Source: Polaromonas sp.
Lineage (GTDB): Bacteria > Pseudomonadota > Gammaproteobacteria > Burkholderiales > Burkholderiaceae_C
Direction: 5' to 3'
Length of the DNA stretch: 64,000 bases
Assembly (NCBI RefSeq): GCF_030680935.1
Contig: NZ_JAUXUP010000030.1
Coordinates: 1-64,000, forward strand
Shown here in pieces: positions 52,923-63,262 of this stretch. Below the pieces are notes generated by a model, which was not told the DNA's origin, ran no database searches, and saw only the letters and a program-made list of their open reading frames with translations. Positions within the stretch are counted from its first letter, which is position 1. Each line of letters starts with the position of its first letter. The position numbers and the translations under genes are program-made.

Positions 52923-53597
52923 TCACCCAGGGATTTTTTCAAGGCAGTAACCCAGACCCCGTACCGTCGCAATCCGCACCGGGCCTTTTTCGATTTTTTT
53001 GCGCAGCCGGTGGATATAGACTTCGATGGCGTTATTGCTGACCTCTTCGCCCCACTCACACAGGCGCTCGACCAGCTGGTCCTTGCTGACCAGGCGGCCG
53101 GCGCGCTGCAGCAATACTTCGAGCAAACCGAGTTCCCGTGCAGACAGCTCAACCATCAGGCCGTCTATCGTCGCCACACGTCCGGCCTGGTCGTAGACCA
53201 GGGGGCCGTGTTTGATGGTGCTGCTGGCGCCGCCCATGCCGCGGCGGATCAGGGCCCGCACGCGCGCTTCGAGCTCCTGCAACGAAAATGGTTTGGCCAT
53301 GTAGTCGTCGGCGCCGTAATCCAGGCCCTTGACGCGTTCTTCCACGCTGTCCGCAGCCGTGAGGATCAGCACCGGCATGGCCGAGCCGCGGGCGCGCAAA
53401 CGCTTGAGCACCTCCAGACCATGCATGCGCGGCAGGCCCAGGTCCAGGATCAGCAGGTCGAACTCGGTGTTGGTCATCAGTGCGGCATCGGCCTCGGTGC
53501 CGCTGGCCACGTGGTCGGCCGCCGCCCCGGAAGCACGCAGTGTGCGCAGCAGGCCGTCAGCCAGAACCTGGTCATCTTCGGCGATCAAAATACGCAT
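52923..53597 (-). CDS. Two-component response regulator (OmpR/TctD type)
   Basis: This 224-residue regulator starts at ATG 53597 with AGGAGA upstream. The receiver has D8, D9, the phosphorylation site D52 and K102 (DYMAKPF); a winged-helix OmpR/PhoB DNA-binding domain follows (LVERLCEWGEEVSNNAIEVYIHRLRKKI). It is the partner of the sensor kinase downstream. The upstream in-frame extension to 53870 runs over the intergenic region and was not used. Confidence 0.93.
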   Translation of the reverse strand: MRILIAEDDQVLADGLLRTLRASGAAADHVASGTEADAALMTNTEFDLLILDLGLPRMHGLEVLKRLRARGSAMPVLILTAADSVEERVKGLDYGADDYMAKPFSLQELEARVRALIRRGMGGASSTIKHGPLVYDQAGRVATIDGLMVELSARELGLLEVLLQRAGRLVSKDQLVERLCEWGEEVSNNAIEVYIHRLRKKIEKGPVRIATVRGLGYCLEKIPG

Positions 53598-53799
53598 GCT
53601 TGTCTCCTGATGAGAGTCCTTGGTCGGTCCGGCGGAGCGTGCAAGGTGAAACGGCTCTGCGGCCTGTTTTCCAAATTCTAGGCTTTTATCCCTCCTGGAT
53701 TGCTTACTAGCCCGGCGCCCCCCGCTTTTCGCTGCGTGTGACGCGCGAGGCCCATGTCTTTCTTCAGCCTTACCAGGCAGTGCCTGCGACGTCGACCCT

Positions 53800-53892
53800 G
53801 TTTGAGCGAGTTTGGCCAAGCACCAGGAGCAAAACCTGTGGCGGCGGCCTGCAAGGTGCGGGAGCTCCACGCAGTGAGCGAGCGTGGGGCAT
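53800..53892. repeat. GC-rich dispersed repeat (family 1), copy c (partial)
   Basis: GAGCGAGTTTGGCC, GGCGGCCTGCAAGGTGCGGG and AGCTCCACGCAGTGAGCG match the last two thirds of copy d (56330-56428). The GGAACCGG hairpin part is missing. It separates the response regulator gene from the marR gene. Confidence 0.6.
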
Positions 53893-53894
53893 GT

Positions 53895-54395
53895 TTACCC
53901 TGCATACGCCTCCAGCCCAAGTGCCACCACGGTCGCCACCTCGGTGCCGACGGCCTGGCGGAACTCGGCTTCGGCCTGGCTGACCGCGGTGCGAAAGGCC
54001 TGCAGCCAGTGCAGGCCGGAAGCGGTGAACATCACGACCCGCGCGCGTTTGTCGTACGGATCGGGCTCGCGTGTGACCAGGCCCCAGGCTTCGCATTGGT
54101 CCACCAGGTCGGCCATGGCCTGTTTGCTCATGCCGGCGCTCTGCGCCAGGTCGGTCAGGCGCGAGCCGCTGACGGCCAGGTGGCGTGTGATGTGAATGTG
54201 CGCTGCGCCTACCTGCCCACGCGCGGCCAGATTCGACAGCGTCAGCGGCACGTCCACATTGCGGGCCATCAGTACCAGCACGCGTTCGTCAAAACGTCGC
54301 AAAGCGTGGCCCAGCAGACGACCCAGGTGTGTCAGGCGCCAGTTTTCTTCGTCGGCAAGTGGAGCGCCGGGGGCTGTAGCAGGGCTGGAATCCAT
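53895..54395 (-). CDS. MarR family transcriptional regulator
   Basis: This 166-residue regulator has a winged helix-turn-helix (SGSRLTDLAQSAGMSKQAMADLVDQCEAWGLVTREPDPYDKRARVVM) with the conserved wing DxRxR-like stretch, flanked by dimerisation helices. The upstream 7-bp-armed dyad at 54417-54435 is a likely operator. It is divergent from recA; the ligand is unknown. Confidence 0.85.
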   Translation of the reverse strand: MDSSPATAPGAPLADEENWRLTHLGRLLGHALRRFDERVLVLMARNVDVPLTLSNLAARGQVGAAHIHITRHLAVSGSRLTDLAQSAGMSKQAMADLVDQCEAWGLVTREPDPYDKRARVVMFTASGLHWLQAFRTAVSQAEAEFRQAVGTEVATVVALGLEAYAG

Positions 54396-54416
54396 GCCAA
54401 AAATGATACAGCTAAT

Positions 54417-54435
54417 TGGTCAGGCAAACTGACCA
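54417..54435. promoter_or_regulatory. TGGTCAG-GCAAA-CTGACCA dyad, candidate MarR operator
   Basis: Perfect 7-bp inverted arms with a 5-base centre, 22 bp before the marR start and just upstream of the recA -35 candidate. MarR dimers usually bind such sites in their own promoters; here it might also affect recA. Confidence 0.5.
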
Positions 54436-54444
54436 TAAATAGGG

Positions 54445-54473
54445 TTTACTTATTTCAATGGCGCCCATAAAGT
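54445..54473 (+). promoter_or_regulatory. Candidate recA promoter
   Basis: TTTACT (54445-54450) and TAAAGT (54468-54473) with a 17-base spacer fit a sigma-70 promoter. A LexA-type box lies directly after the -10 element, over the probable start point, as at other recA genes. Confidence 0.5.
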
Positions 54474-54474
54474 A

Positions 54475-54490
54475 CTGGTCATGCATCCAG
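54475..54490. promoter_or_regulatory. Candidate LexA box of recA
   Basis: CTGGTCATGCATCCAG has CTGG-N8-CCAG symmetry. The known box in gamma- and betaproteobacteria is CTGT-N8-ACAG; this is a one-base-per-arm variant. Position over the predicted start of recA transcription supports it. lexA is not in the window. Confidence 0.5.
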
Positions 54491-54550
54491 CGCTGTGGTT
54501 AAAAGCAGAGCCGGAACAAGCAAAAAACTTCCAACCTCAAGGAGCTTTCC

Positions 54551-55672
54551 ATGGACATGCCCAACAAGACCAATCCCGCCCTCAACACCGAAAAAGCCAA
54601 AGCCCTGCAGGCCGCGCTGGCCCAGATTGAAAAGCAGTTCGGCAAAGGCACCATCATGAAACTGGGGGCCGGCGAGGTGATCGAGGACATCCAGGTTGTC
54701 TCCACCGGCTCACTGGGCCTGGACATCGCGCTCGGTGTCGGTGGCTTGCCGCGCGGCCGGGTGGTTGAAATTTACGGCCCGGAGTCGTCCGGCAAAACCA
54801 CGCTGACCCTGCAGGTGATTGCCGAAATGCAGAAACTCGGCGGCACCTGCGCTTTTGTCGATGCCGAACACGCGCTGGACATCCAGTACGCGCAAAAGCT
54901 CGGCGTGAATCTGCAAGACCTCTTGATCAGCCAGCCCGACACCGGCGAGCAGGCGCTGGAGATTGTGGATTCCCTGACCCGCTCCGGTGCGGTCGATTTG
55001 ATCGTCATCGACTCTGTGGCGGCACTGACACCCAAGGCCGAGCTCGAAGGTGAAATGGGCGACTCGTTGCCCGGCCTGCAGGCCCGCCTGATGAGCCAGG
55101 CACTGCGCAAGCTGACCGCCCACATCAAGAAGGCCAACTGCATGGTGATTTTCATCAACCAGATCCGCATGAAGATCGGCGTGATGTTCGGCAGCCCCGA
55201 AACCACCACCGGCGGCAATGCGCTGAAGTTTTACGCCTCGGTGCGGCTGGATATTCGACGCATCGGCTCGATCAAGAAGGGCGAAGAGGTGGTCGGCAAC
55301 GAAACCCGGGTCAAGGTGGTCAAGAACAAGGTCGCCTCACCGTTCAAGATGGCGGAGTTCGACATTCTTTACGGCGAGGGCATCAGCCGCCTGGGTGAGG
55401 TTCTGGACCTCGGTGTGGCCGGCCACATCGTCGAGAAAGCCGGTGCCTGGTACGCCTTCAACGGCGAAAAGATTGGCCAGGGCCGCGACAACTCGCGTGA
55501 ATTCCTGAAGGAAAACCCGGAACTCGCCATTGAGATCGAAAACAAGGTGCGCGAGTCGCTGGGCATCCCGCTGATCCAGGATGCGGTGGGCGGCAAGCCG
55601 GAGAAAGCTGAAAAGGCTGAAAAGGCTGAAAAGGCAGAGAAAGCTGAAAAAGCCCCCAAAGCCCTGGCTTGA
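54551..55672 (+). CDS. recA: Recombinase RecA
   Basis: This 373-residue DNA strand-exchange ATPase is central to recombination and SOS. It starts at ATG 54551 with AAGGAG upstream. Walker A GPESSGKT is at 76-83, Walker [13 protein letters not shown] follows, and the L2 loop region [22 protein letters not shown] is intact. The C-terminus is extended by a repeat of Glu-Lys-Ala units (codons 352-369), longer than in E. coli (353 residues). recX follows after 90 bp. Confidence 0.98.
   Translation: MDMPNKTNPALNTEKAKALQAALAQIEKQFGKGTIMKLGAGEVIEDIQVVSTGSLGLDIALGVGGLPRGRVVEIYGPESSGKTTLTLQVIAEMQKLGGTCAFVDAEHALDIQYAQKLGVNLQDLLISQPDTGEQALEIVDSLTRSGAVDLIVIDSVAALTPKAELEGEMGDSLPGLQARLMSQALRKLTAHIKKANCMVIFINQIRMKIGVMFGSPETTTGGNALKFYASVRLDIRRIGSIKKGEEVVGNETRVKVVKNKVASPFKMAEFDILYGEGISRLGEVLDLGVAGHIVEKAGAWYAFNGEKIGQGRDNSREFLKENPELAIEIENKVRESLGIPLIQDAVGGKPEKAEKAEKAEKAEKAEKAPKALA
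55605..55658 (+). repeat. 9-bp tandem repeat in recA 3' end
   Basis: Six units of GAAAAGGCT or close variants (GAGAAAGCT, GAAAAAGCC) encode six Glu-Lys-Ala triplets near the RecA C-terminus. It is in frame, so copy number changes alter the length of the charged tail without a frameshift. Confidence 0.85.
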
Positions 55673-55680
55673 AGCAGGCT

Positions 55681-55743
55681 TGGCATCAAATCAGCCTCCA
55701 GCCCTTGGCGGACAAGCGTAAACAGCTATCAAAGCGATAGCTA
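55681..55743. repeat. Dispersed repeat (family 2), copy i
   Basis: Minus-strand copy: GCATCAAATCAGCCTCCAGC (55684 onward), CCTTGGCGGACAAGCG and AACAGCTATCAAAGCGATAG. It lies in the recA-recX gap. Confidence 0.78.
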
Positions 55744-55762
55744 CCAAGCGCAAAGTTCCAGC

Positions 55763-56233
55763 ATGAACCCAGCCAAACCAGCCGCCCCAGGCTTCGGCCT
55801 GTCCCTGAAAGGACGGGCTTTGCGCTACCTCGCTCAGCGCGAACATTCGCGCGCAGAGCTGGAGCGCAAGCTTGCCGCCCATGCCGAATCGCCCGAGCAA
55901 CTGGGGCAAGTGCTGGACGAGCTACAGGCCAAAGACTTCATCAGCGAAGCGCGGGTGATTGAGTCCGTGGTCAATCGCCGGCAAGCCAAGCTGGGCGCGT
56001 CGCGCATCCGCCACGAACTGCAGGGCAAGGGCCTGGCGCCCGAAGCGGTGTTGGAGGCGATCAACAGCCTGAAAGCCAGCGAGGTCGAGCGCGCGCGCGA
56101 AGTCTGGCGCAAAAAATTCGGCGCGTCGGCAGCGGACGCGGCAGCGCGCAGCAAGCAGATGCGTTTCCTGGCGGCGCGGGGTTTCGGGGCGGACGCGATC
56201 CGCCGTGTGGTGTCGCAGGCCGACGAGGACTGA
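55763..56233 (+). CDS. recX: Regulatory protein RecX
   Basis: This 156-residue protein has the RecX three-helix repeats (LRYLAQREHSRAELERKLAAH; VLDELQAKDFISEARVIESVVNRRQAKLGASRIRHELQGKGL; RFLAARGFGADAIRRVV). RecX caps RecA filaments and inhibits RecA activity. Placement next to recA is the usual one; co-transcription is likely although a family 2 repeat lies between them. Confidence 0.92.
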   Translation: MNPAKPAAPGFGLSLKGRALRYLAQREHSRAELERKLAAHAESPEQLGQVLDELQAKDFISEARVIESVVNRRQAKLGASRIRHELQGKGLAPEAVLEAINSLKASEVERAREVWRKKFGASAADAAARSKQMRFLAARGFGADAIRRVVSQADED

Positions 56234-56254
56234 GGGGGCGGCCCTTTTCCTTTC

Positions 56255-56428
56255 AGCAGGGGCCGCGGGTCCGGCTTCGCCGGCCCGCAGGCGCAGCGCC
56301 CCGAGGGGCTGGAGCCTGCGGCTCCAAAGCTGCTTGAGCAGCTTTGGACAGGCGACAGAGGCGAAGCGTCTCGCGAGCCGCGGCCTGCAAGGCCTCGGGA
56401 GCTACACGCAGTGAGCGCCCGTGGGGGC
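56255..56428. repeat. GC-rich dispersed repeat (family 1), copy d (long)
   Basis: GGGGCCGCGGGTCCGGCTTC with CCGGC, then CCCCGAGGGGCTGGAG and a final GGAGCTACACGCAGTGAGCG block. Includes extra sequence (CTGCTTGAGCAGCTTTGGAC) not in copy b. It lies in the convergent gap between recX and argC. Confidence 0.75.
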
Positions 56429-56431
56429 CAT

Positions 56432-57355
56432 TTATAGCCCCAGCATCAACTCGAGGTTCTGTACCGCTGCACCAGACGCGCCCTTGCCGAGGTTGTCCAG
56501 CCGGGCAATCAGCACGGCGTGGCGGAACTCTTCGTTGCCAAACACCCGCAGTTCCATTTTGTTGGTGTCGTTCAGGCCCAAGGCATCGATAGAGGTGCTC
56601 TCGCCGACCGCCTCCACCGTGACCCAGGGGCTGCCAGCGTAGTGACGACTCAAAACTTCCTCCAACTGCGCCGCCGTCGGCCGCCCCGGCAACAGGTCCA
56701 GGTGCAGCGGCAATTGAACCAGCATGCCCTGCTTGAAGTTGCCCACCGAAGGCGTGAACACCGGTCGGCGTGTCAGGCCGGTGTATTTCATGATCTCCGG
56801 CAGGTGTTTGTGGGTGAGATTCAGGCCATAGATCTGGAACAGCGGCGCTTTGCCGGCTTCATAGTCCTCGATCATGCTGCGCCCGCCACCGGAGTAACCG
56901 CTAACTGCCGGAATCGCCAGTGGATAGTCCTTGGGCAACAGGCCGGCATCGACCAGCGGGTGGATCAGCGCAATCGCACCAGTGGAATAACAACCCGGGT
57001 TGGCGACTCGATCGGCACCCGCGACAGCGTCACGCTGGCTGGGGGTCAGCTCAGGGAAACCGAACACCCAGCCTGGCGCCGTGCGGTGGGCTGTCGAGGC
57101 GTCGATGATTTTCGGACCCTTGTTGCCGCTGACGCGGGCCAAGTCATCAATCATGGCGACCGATTCGCGTGCCGCGTCATCGTGCAGGCAGAGCACCACC
57201 AGGTCGACCGTGCCCATCAAGGCGCGCTTGGCGGCAGCATCCTTGCGCAGCTCGGGCGCGATGCTGACCAGCTCAATGGCGGGCATGGCTTGCAGGCGTT
57301 CCCGGATCTGCAGACCCGTGGTTCCCGCTTCGCCGTCGATAAAAACCTTGACCAT
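56432..57355 (-). CDS. argC: N-acetyl-gamma-glutamyl-phosphate reductase, type 2
   Basis: This 307-residue enzyme reduces N-acetylglutamyl phosphate to the semialdehyde in arginine synthesis. The nucleotide-binding start is [20 protein letters not shown], the catalytic cysteine is C122 in ANPGCYSTG, and [17 protein letters not shown] follows. The short length and [11 protein letters not shown] start mark the type-2 (ArgC2) subfamily. A 15-bp palindrome lies 48 bp upstream. Confidence 0.93.
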   Translation of the reverse strand: MVKVFIDGEAGTTGLQIRERLQAMPAIELVSIAPELRKDAAAKRALMGTVDLVVLCLHDDAARESVAMIDDLARVSGNKGPKIIDASTAHRTAPGWVFGFPELTPSQRDAVAGADRVANPGCYSTGAIALIHPLVDAGLLPKDYPLAIPAVSGYSGGGRSMIEDYEAGKAPLFQIYGLNLTHKHLPEIMKYTGLTRRPVFTPSVGNFKQGMLVQLPLHLDLLPGRPTAAQLEEVLSRHYAGSPWVTVEAVGESTSIDALGLNDTNKMELRVFGNEEFRHAVLIARLDNLGKGASGAAVQNLELMLGL

Positions 57356-57402
57356 GGAGGCTTCTTCCTGTGGAAATTGCTAATTACGAAGGTGTCGGGC
57401 GC

Positions 57403-57417
57403 GCACAATAATTGTGC
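57403..57417. promoter_or_regulatory. GCACAAT-A-ATTGTGC palindrome between argC and sucC
   Basis: Perfect 7-bp inverted arms with a single central base, in the 200-bp divergent region. Candidate operator for argC or sucCD; no regulator can be named. Confidence 0.4.
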
Positions 57418-57555
57418 ATCGCAACATGATACAGTTCTGCGCTGCTGCCTGCAGTGATCGAAGGCGTTACATTTTGGTGAATTCTGCGAAATGTGGCAGA
57501 TAGACATCACGTCCCGGTGAACGCCCCTTTTTACCGACTCCTGGAAGTAATTTTC

Positions 57556-58716
<1,161 letters not shown>

Positions 58717-58732
58717 GCCCGGAGCCAAGAAC

Positions 58733-59626
58733 ATGTCCATCTACATCAACAAAAACACCAAAGTCATCACGCAGGGCATCACCGGCAAGACCGGCCAGTT
58801 CCATACCCGCATGTGCCGCGACTATGCCAATGGCAAGGAATGTTTCGTCGCCGGGGTGAACCCGAAAAAAGCCGGTGAAGACTTTGAAGGCATTCCGATT
58901 TTTGCCAACGTGACCGAGGCTGCCAAGGCCACCGGCGCCACGGTGTCGGTGATCTACGTGCCGCCCGCAGGCGCTGCGGCCGCTATTTGGGAAGCCGTGG
59001 AAGCCAACCTCGATCTGGCGATTTGCATCACCGAAGGCATCCCGGTGCGCGACATGCTGGAAGTGCGCAACCGCATGAAGGCCAAGGAAGCCGCGGGCGG
59101 CAAACGCACCCTGCTGCTGGGCCCCAACTGCCCCGGTCTGATCACGCCGGAAGAAATCAAGATCGGCATCATGCCCGGTCACATCCATCGCAAGGGTCGC
59201 ATTGGCGTGGTCAGCCGCTCCGGCACGCTGACCTACGAAGCCGTGGCGCAGCTGACAGAAATTGGCCTCGGCCAATCCAGCGCCGTGGGTATTGGCGGCG
59301 ACCCGATCAACGGCCTGAAGCATATCGACGTGATGCGCGCCTTCAATGACGACCCGGACACAGACGCCGTCATCATGATTGGCGAAATCGGCGGTCCGGA
59401 TGAAGCCGAAGCAGCCATCTGGTGCAAGGCCAACATGAAAAAACCGATTGTTGGCTTCATCGCCGGCGTGACCGCCCCGGCCGGCAAACGCATGGGCCAT
59501 GCCGGTGCGCTGATCTCCGGTGGCGCCGACACGGCCGATGCCAAACTCGCCATCATGGAAGAATGCGGCTTTACGGTGACGCGCAATCCCTCTGAAATGG
59601 CCAAATTGCTGAAAGCACTGCTTTGA
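58733..59626 (+). CDS. sucD: Succinyl-CoA ligase (ADP-forming) subunit alpha
   Basis: This 297-residue CoA-binding subunit has the Rossmann start [20 protein letters not shown], the [12 protein letters not shown] block, and the phosphorylated histidine H256 in [11 protein letters not shown]. It forms the complex with SucC in the TCA cycle. A good terminator follows the gene at 59661-59693. Confidence 0.97.
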   Translation: MSIYINKNTKVITQGITGKTGQFHTRMCRDYANGKECFVAGVNPKKAGEDFEGIPIFANVTEAAKATGATVSVIYVPPAGAAAAIWEAVEANLDLAICITEGIPVRDMLEVRNRMKAKEAAGGKRTLLLGPNCPGLITPEEIKIGIMPGHIHRKGRIGVVSRSGTLTYEAVAQLTEIGLGQSSAVGIGGDPINGLKHIDVMRAFNDDPDTDAVIMIGEIGGPDEAEAAIWCKANMKKPIVGFIAGVTAPAGKRMGHAGALISGGADTADAKLAIMEECGFTVTRNPSEMAKLLKALL

Positions 59627-59660
59627 AATAGAGGCGTATTGCGGTTAGCCACAACAGACA

Positions 59661-59693
59661 GGCCGATTGCCATCGCTGACAATCGGTCTTTTT
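59661..59693 (+). terminator. Rho-independent terminator after sucD
   Basis: GGCCGATTG (59661-59669) pairs with CAATCGGTC (59680-59688, one G-T pair) around a 10-base loop and is followed by TTTTT. It separates sucCD from terC. Confidence 0.85.
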
Positions 59694-59714
59694 CATTTCT
59701 CTCGAGAGGTTTCC

Positions 59715-60416
59715 ATGGAAGAGTTCATGACGGCGAGCTTCTGGCTTGCGGTGGGTCAGATCATCATGATCGACATCCTGCTGGGTGGCGACAACGCGGT
59801 AGTGATTGCCCTGGCCTGCCGAAACCTGCCTCCCAAGCAGCGAACCCAGGGCATTATTTACGGCACCATGGGCGCGATCGTGCTGCGCGTGATCCTGATT
59901 GCTTTTGCACTTGCCCTGCTGGCCGTGCCTTACCTCAAGATCGTGGGCGCCGTTTTGCTGCTGTGGATCGGTATCAAGCTGTTGCAGCCTGAAGGCGAAG
60001 ATGCGCACAACATCAGCTCCAGCGACAAGCTCTGGGGCGCCGTCAAAACGGTCATCATCGCCGATCTGGTGATGAGCGTGGACAACGTGTTGGCGATTGC
60101 CGGCGCGGCGCAGGGCGCCCACCAGGATCACCAGTTGGCGCTGGTTATTTTCGGTCTTCTGGTCAGTATTCCCATCATCGTCTGGGGCAGTACGATGGTT
60201 CTCAAGCTGATGGGGCGTTTTCCAGTCATCATCACCCTGGGCGCCATGTTATTGGGCTGGATTGCTGGTCAGATGGCTTACACCGACCCTGCGATCAAGG
60301 CCTATGTGCCGGCATCGGCGTTTTGGGGGTATGCGGCGGCCGCGGTCGGCGCGTTGCTGGTATTGGCGGCGGGCAAATTGATGCAGGCGCGCCAAAAACC
60401 GGCTGACCCGGTCTGA
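59715..60416 (+). CDS. TerC family integral membrane protein
   Basis: This 233-residue membrane protein starts at ATG 59715 behind GAGAGG. It has seven or so hydrophobic segments and the two TerC metal-site repeats DILLGGDNAVVIALA and DLVMSVDNVLAIAGA. TerC/Alx proteins export manganese or support metallation of secreted proteins; the family was named for tellurite resistance. No yybP-ykoY type riboswitch was recognised in the short leader. Confidence 0.9.
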   Translation: MEEFMTASFWLAVGQIIMIDILLGGDNAVVIALACRNLPPKQRTQGIIYGTMGAIVLRVILIAFALALLAVPYLKIVGAVLLLWIGIKLLQPEGEDAHNISSSDKLWGAVKTVIIADLVMSVDNVLAIAGAAQGAHQDHQLALVIFGLLVSIPIIVWGSTMVLKLMGRFPVIITLGAMLLGWIAGQMAYTDPAIKAYVPASAFWGYAAAAVGALLVLAAGKLMQARQKPADPV

Positions 60417-60582
60417 GTGGCCGGGCTTTGTGCAAAAGTCCCTTGTCCGCCTTGAAGCTGTCTGTTAATGTCCACAATCGAGGATTTGTAACTGGCCGGT
60501 GACGTCGGTGGGTGCCAATTGAGTACAAAAGAAGAGTCGGCATGCAGACGGACAGCTAGCAAACCAGGACAAAGGGCGGGAC

Positions 60583-63252
60583 GTGGCCACATCATCAAGT
60601 AAGCGCAGGCAATTCTGGCGGGCCGACTGGTTTGTTGGCGTTCTTGTGGTGCTGGCGGTGCTGGTCTTGCACAGTGCCAGCGATTTTTTTGCCACCCTGG
60701 AGCGCCGTTATTACGACTTTGCCAGCACCAGCACCTCCCGTCAGCCCTCTGACCGCATTGCGATTATTGCGATTGACGACCAAAGCATTGCCAACATAGG
60801 TCGCTGGCCCTGGCCCCGCGACGTGCACGCCCAGCTGATCGACAAGCTGGCTACCGCCAAAGCCAAAACGATTGCGCACACCGCTTTCTTTTTTGAGCCG
60901 CAAACCGACCGCGGACTGGTGTTCATTCGCAAGATCAAGGAAACTCTGGGCCAGACAGTTGACCCCGCGGTTTCCCCGGGCGGGCTCAATGAGCAACTCG
61001 GCAAGGTGATTGAAGACGCCGAGGTAGCCCTGGATACTGACGCCAAGCTGGCGACCAGCATGACCAAGGCCGGCAATGTGCTGGTTCCGTCGGTGTTTGT
61101 GCTGGGTGAGCCGCAGGGCAAGGCAGACAACCCCCTGCCGGCATTCGCCCTTAAAAGCGCGGTTGATGAGCCTCGCGGCTTTTCCCTGCCAGCCGTTCGC
61201 GGGCAACAGCCCATCGAGATCATTGGCAGCAGCGCCGCGGGCGTCGGACATCTGAACCAACTGACCGATGTCGATGGCGCGGTACGCCAGGAGCCCCTGC
61301 TGATCAATTACTACGGCAAGGCAGTGCCCTCCATGGGGCTGCTGGCGGCGATCAAAAGCCTGAACCTGTCGGTCGCTGATGTCCGGCTTAACGGCGGTGA
61401 GTCGGTCCAGATCGGCAAGCTGCGTATCGCCACCGACGAGGCCGCGCTGATGCTGCCGCAGTTCTACAAGGGCCGCGATGGCAAGCCCGCCTTCGCGGTG
61501 GACTCTTTTTACGACGTGTTGACCGGAAAGATCCCGGCCAGCAAGTACACCGACAAGATTGTGATCATCGGCGCGACAGCTGCCGGTGTTGGTACCCAGT
61601 TCCCGACGCCGGCCGGTGCCGGACTTTCGCCGGCTGAGACTATTGCCCACATTACATCAAGCATTCTGAGCGAGCACTTCATCGTTCAGCCCGCCTGGGG
61701 TATCTGGGCCATGCTGCTTGTTTTGCTGGTGGTGGCCGCGTATCTGATCGTCGGCCTGCCGCGCCTGTCTGCCGGCAAGGCGGCGGGTGTGACGCTGATG
61801 CTGTTCGTGTTGCTGCTGGTGCTTGAGTTCGGCTTGTTGTCGGCAGCGGCGACCTGGCTCAAGCTGGTATTTCCGGCGGCGCTGCTGGTGATCGGGCATC
61901 TGGCGCTGACCACCAAGCGTTTCCTGATGACCGAGGCCGGCAAACTCAAATCTGATGAAGAGTCGGCTGAAACAAACCGCATGATGGGCTTGGCCTTACA
62001 GGGCCAGGGCCAGCTGGACATGGCCTTTGACCGGTTCCGCCGCGTACCGTTTACCGATGCGTTGATGGACAACATGAACAACCTGGCACTCGATTTCGAG
62101 CGCAAGCGGCAGTTCAACAAGGCCCAGGCCGTGTATGAATACATGGCCACATACAACAAGAACCACAAAGACCTTCAATCCAGACTCAACCGCGCCAAAA
62201 ACCTGTCTGAAACCGTCATTTTGGGCGGTGGCGGCGCGCATCCTGGCGGGACCATGCTGCTCGATGGCGGCGGGGTTGAAAAGCCGATGCTCGGTCGTTA
62301 TCAGGTTGAAAAGGAGCTTGGCAAGGGTGCGATGGGCGTGGTGTATCTGGGCAAAGACCCGAAGATTGGACGGGTGGTGGCGATCAAGACCATGGCCCTC
62401 AGTCAGGAGTTTGAGGGCGATGAGCTGACGGATGCCCGTGAGCGATTCTTCCGGGAAGCCGAAACGGCGGGGCGCCTGCAGCACCAGAACATCGTGACGA
62501 TTTTTGATGCCGGCGAGGAGCACGACCTGGCCTACATCGCCATGGAGTTTCTCAAGGGCAAGGACCTGGCCGATGTGACCAAAGACGGCCACTTGCTGCC
62601 CATTCCCAAGGTGCTGTCGATCGTGGCGCGGGTGGCCGAAGCACTGGCGTACGCCCACAAGCAAAACGTAGTGCATCGGGACATCAAACCCGCCAATATC
62701 ATGTACGACCCTGACAGTGACACGGTCAAGGTCACCGATTTCGGCATCGCGCGCATCACCGATTCGAGTAAAACCAAAACGGGTCTGGTACTGGGTACGC
62801 CGAGTTTCATGTCGCCCGAGCAGATTGCCGGCAAAAAAGTGGATGGGCGCTCGGATCTGTATTCGCTGGGTGTAATGCTGTTCCAGATGCTGGCGGGCGT
62901 ACTGCCTTTCCGGGGCGATTCCATGGCCGAGTTGATGTACAAGATTGCCAACGAAACCGGGCCGGATATCCGTGTCATCCGGTCCGAGCTGCCGGTCCGG
63001 CTGGCTGAAATCGTGGCCTTGTCCATTGGCAAAAAACCCGAGACGCGGTATCAGGATGGTGACCAGTTCGCGAAGGACCTGCGCGATATGGTTGCAGCAT
63101 TGGCCGCAAGCCCGGTGGCTGCCAATGTAAGCACTCCGGCGCCTGGTGCGCCGGTTGCAGACACTGAAAAGACGGTGGCATTTTCCACGACCGGGCAGGC
63201 TTCATTTGAAAAAACAATAGCCGCCCAGGCCCCAACAGATTCGAAGGCATAA
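60583..63252 (+). CDS. CHASE2-domain membrane Ser/Thr protein kinase
   Basis: This 889-residue protein starts at GTG 60583. It has a membrane helix (about 12-30), a large periplasmic CHASE2 domain (about 35-350; YYDFASTSTSRQPSDRIAIIAIDDQSI), a cluster of three helices (about 365-450), a helical TPR-like linker (about 465-545) and a C-terminal kinase (about 568-835). The kinase is complete: ELGKGAMGVVYLG loop, AIKTM lysine, VHRDIKPANIMYD (D about 698), VTDFGIARIT and MSPEQIAGKKVDGRSDLYSLG. It is followed 10 bp later by a PP2C gene, forming a signalling pair; the stimulus is unknown. Confidence 0.9.
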   Translation: MATSSSKRRQFWRADWFVGVLVVLAVLVLHSASDFFATLERRYYDFASTSTSRQPSDRIAIIAIDDQSIANIGRWPWPRDVHAQLIDKLATAKAKTIAHTAFFFEPQTDRGLVFIRKIKETLGQTVDPAVSPGGLNEQLGKVIEDAEVALDTDAKLATSMTKAGNVLVPSVFVLGEPQGKADNPLPAFALKSAVDEPRGFSLPAVRGQQPIEIIGSSAAGVGHLNQLTDVDGAVRQEPLLINYYGKAVPSMGLLAAIKSLNLSVADVRLNGGESVQIGKLRIATDEAALMLPQFYKGRDGKPAFAVDSFYDVLTGKIPASKYTDKIVIIGATAAGVGTQFPTPAGAGLSPAETIAHITSSILSEHFIVQPAWGIWAMLLVLLVVAAYLIVGLPRLSAGKAAGVTLMLFVLLLVLEFGLLSAAATWLKLVFPAALLVIGHLALTTKRFLMTEAGKLKSDEESAETNRMMGLALQGQGQLDMAFDRFRRVPFTDALMDNMNNLALDFERKRQFNKAQAVYEYMATYNKNHKDLQSRLNRAKNLSETVILGGGGAHPGGTMLLDGGGVEKPMLGRYQVEKELGKGAMGVVYLGKDPKIGRVVAIKTMALSQEFEGDELTDARERFFREAETAGRLQHQNIVTIFDAGEEHDLAYIAMEFLKGKDLADVTKDGHLLPIPKVLSIVARVAEALAYAHKQNVVHRDIKPANIMYDPDSDTVKVTDFGIARITDSSKTKTGLVLGTPSFMSPEQIAGKKVDGRSDLYSLGVMLFQMLAGVLPFRGDSMAELMYKIANETGPDIRVIRSELPVRLAEIVALSIGKKPETRYQDGDQFAKDLRDMVAALAASPVAANVSTPAPGAPVADTEKTVAFSTTGQASFEKTIAAQAPTDSKA

Positions 63253-63262
63253 GAACAATACG

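Noticed and set aside
59627-59714. Possible yybP-ykoY manganese riboswitch before terC
   Set aside because: The 88-bp gap is mostly the sucD terminator; the conserved riboswitch loops were not found.
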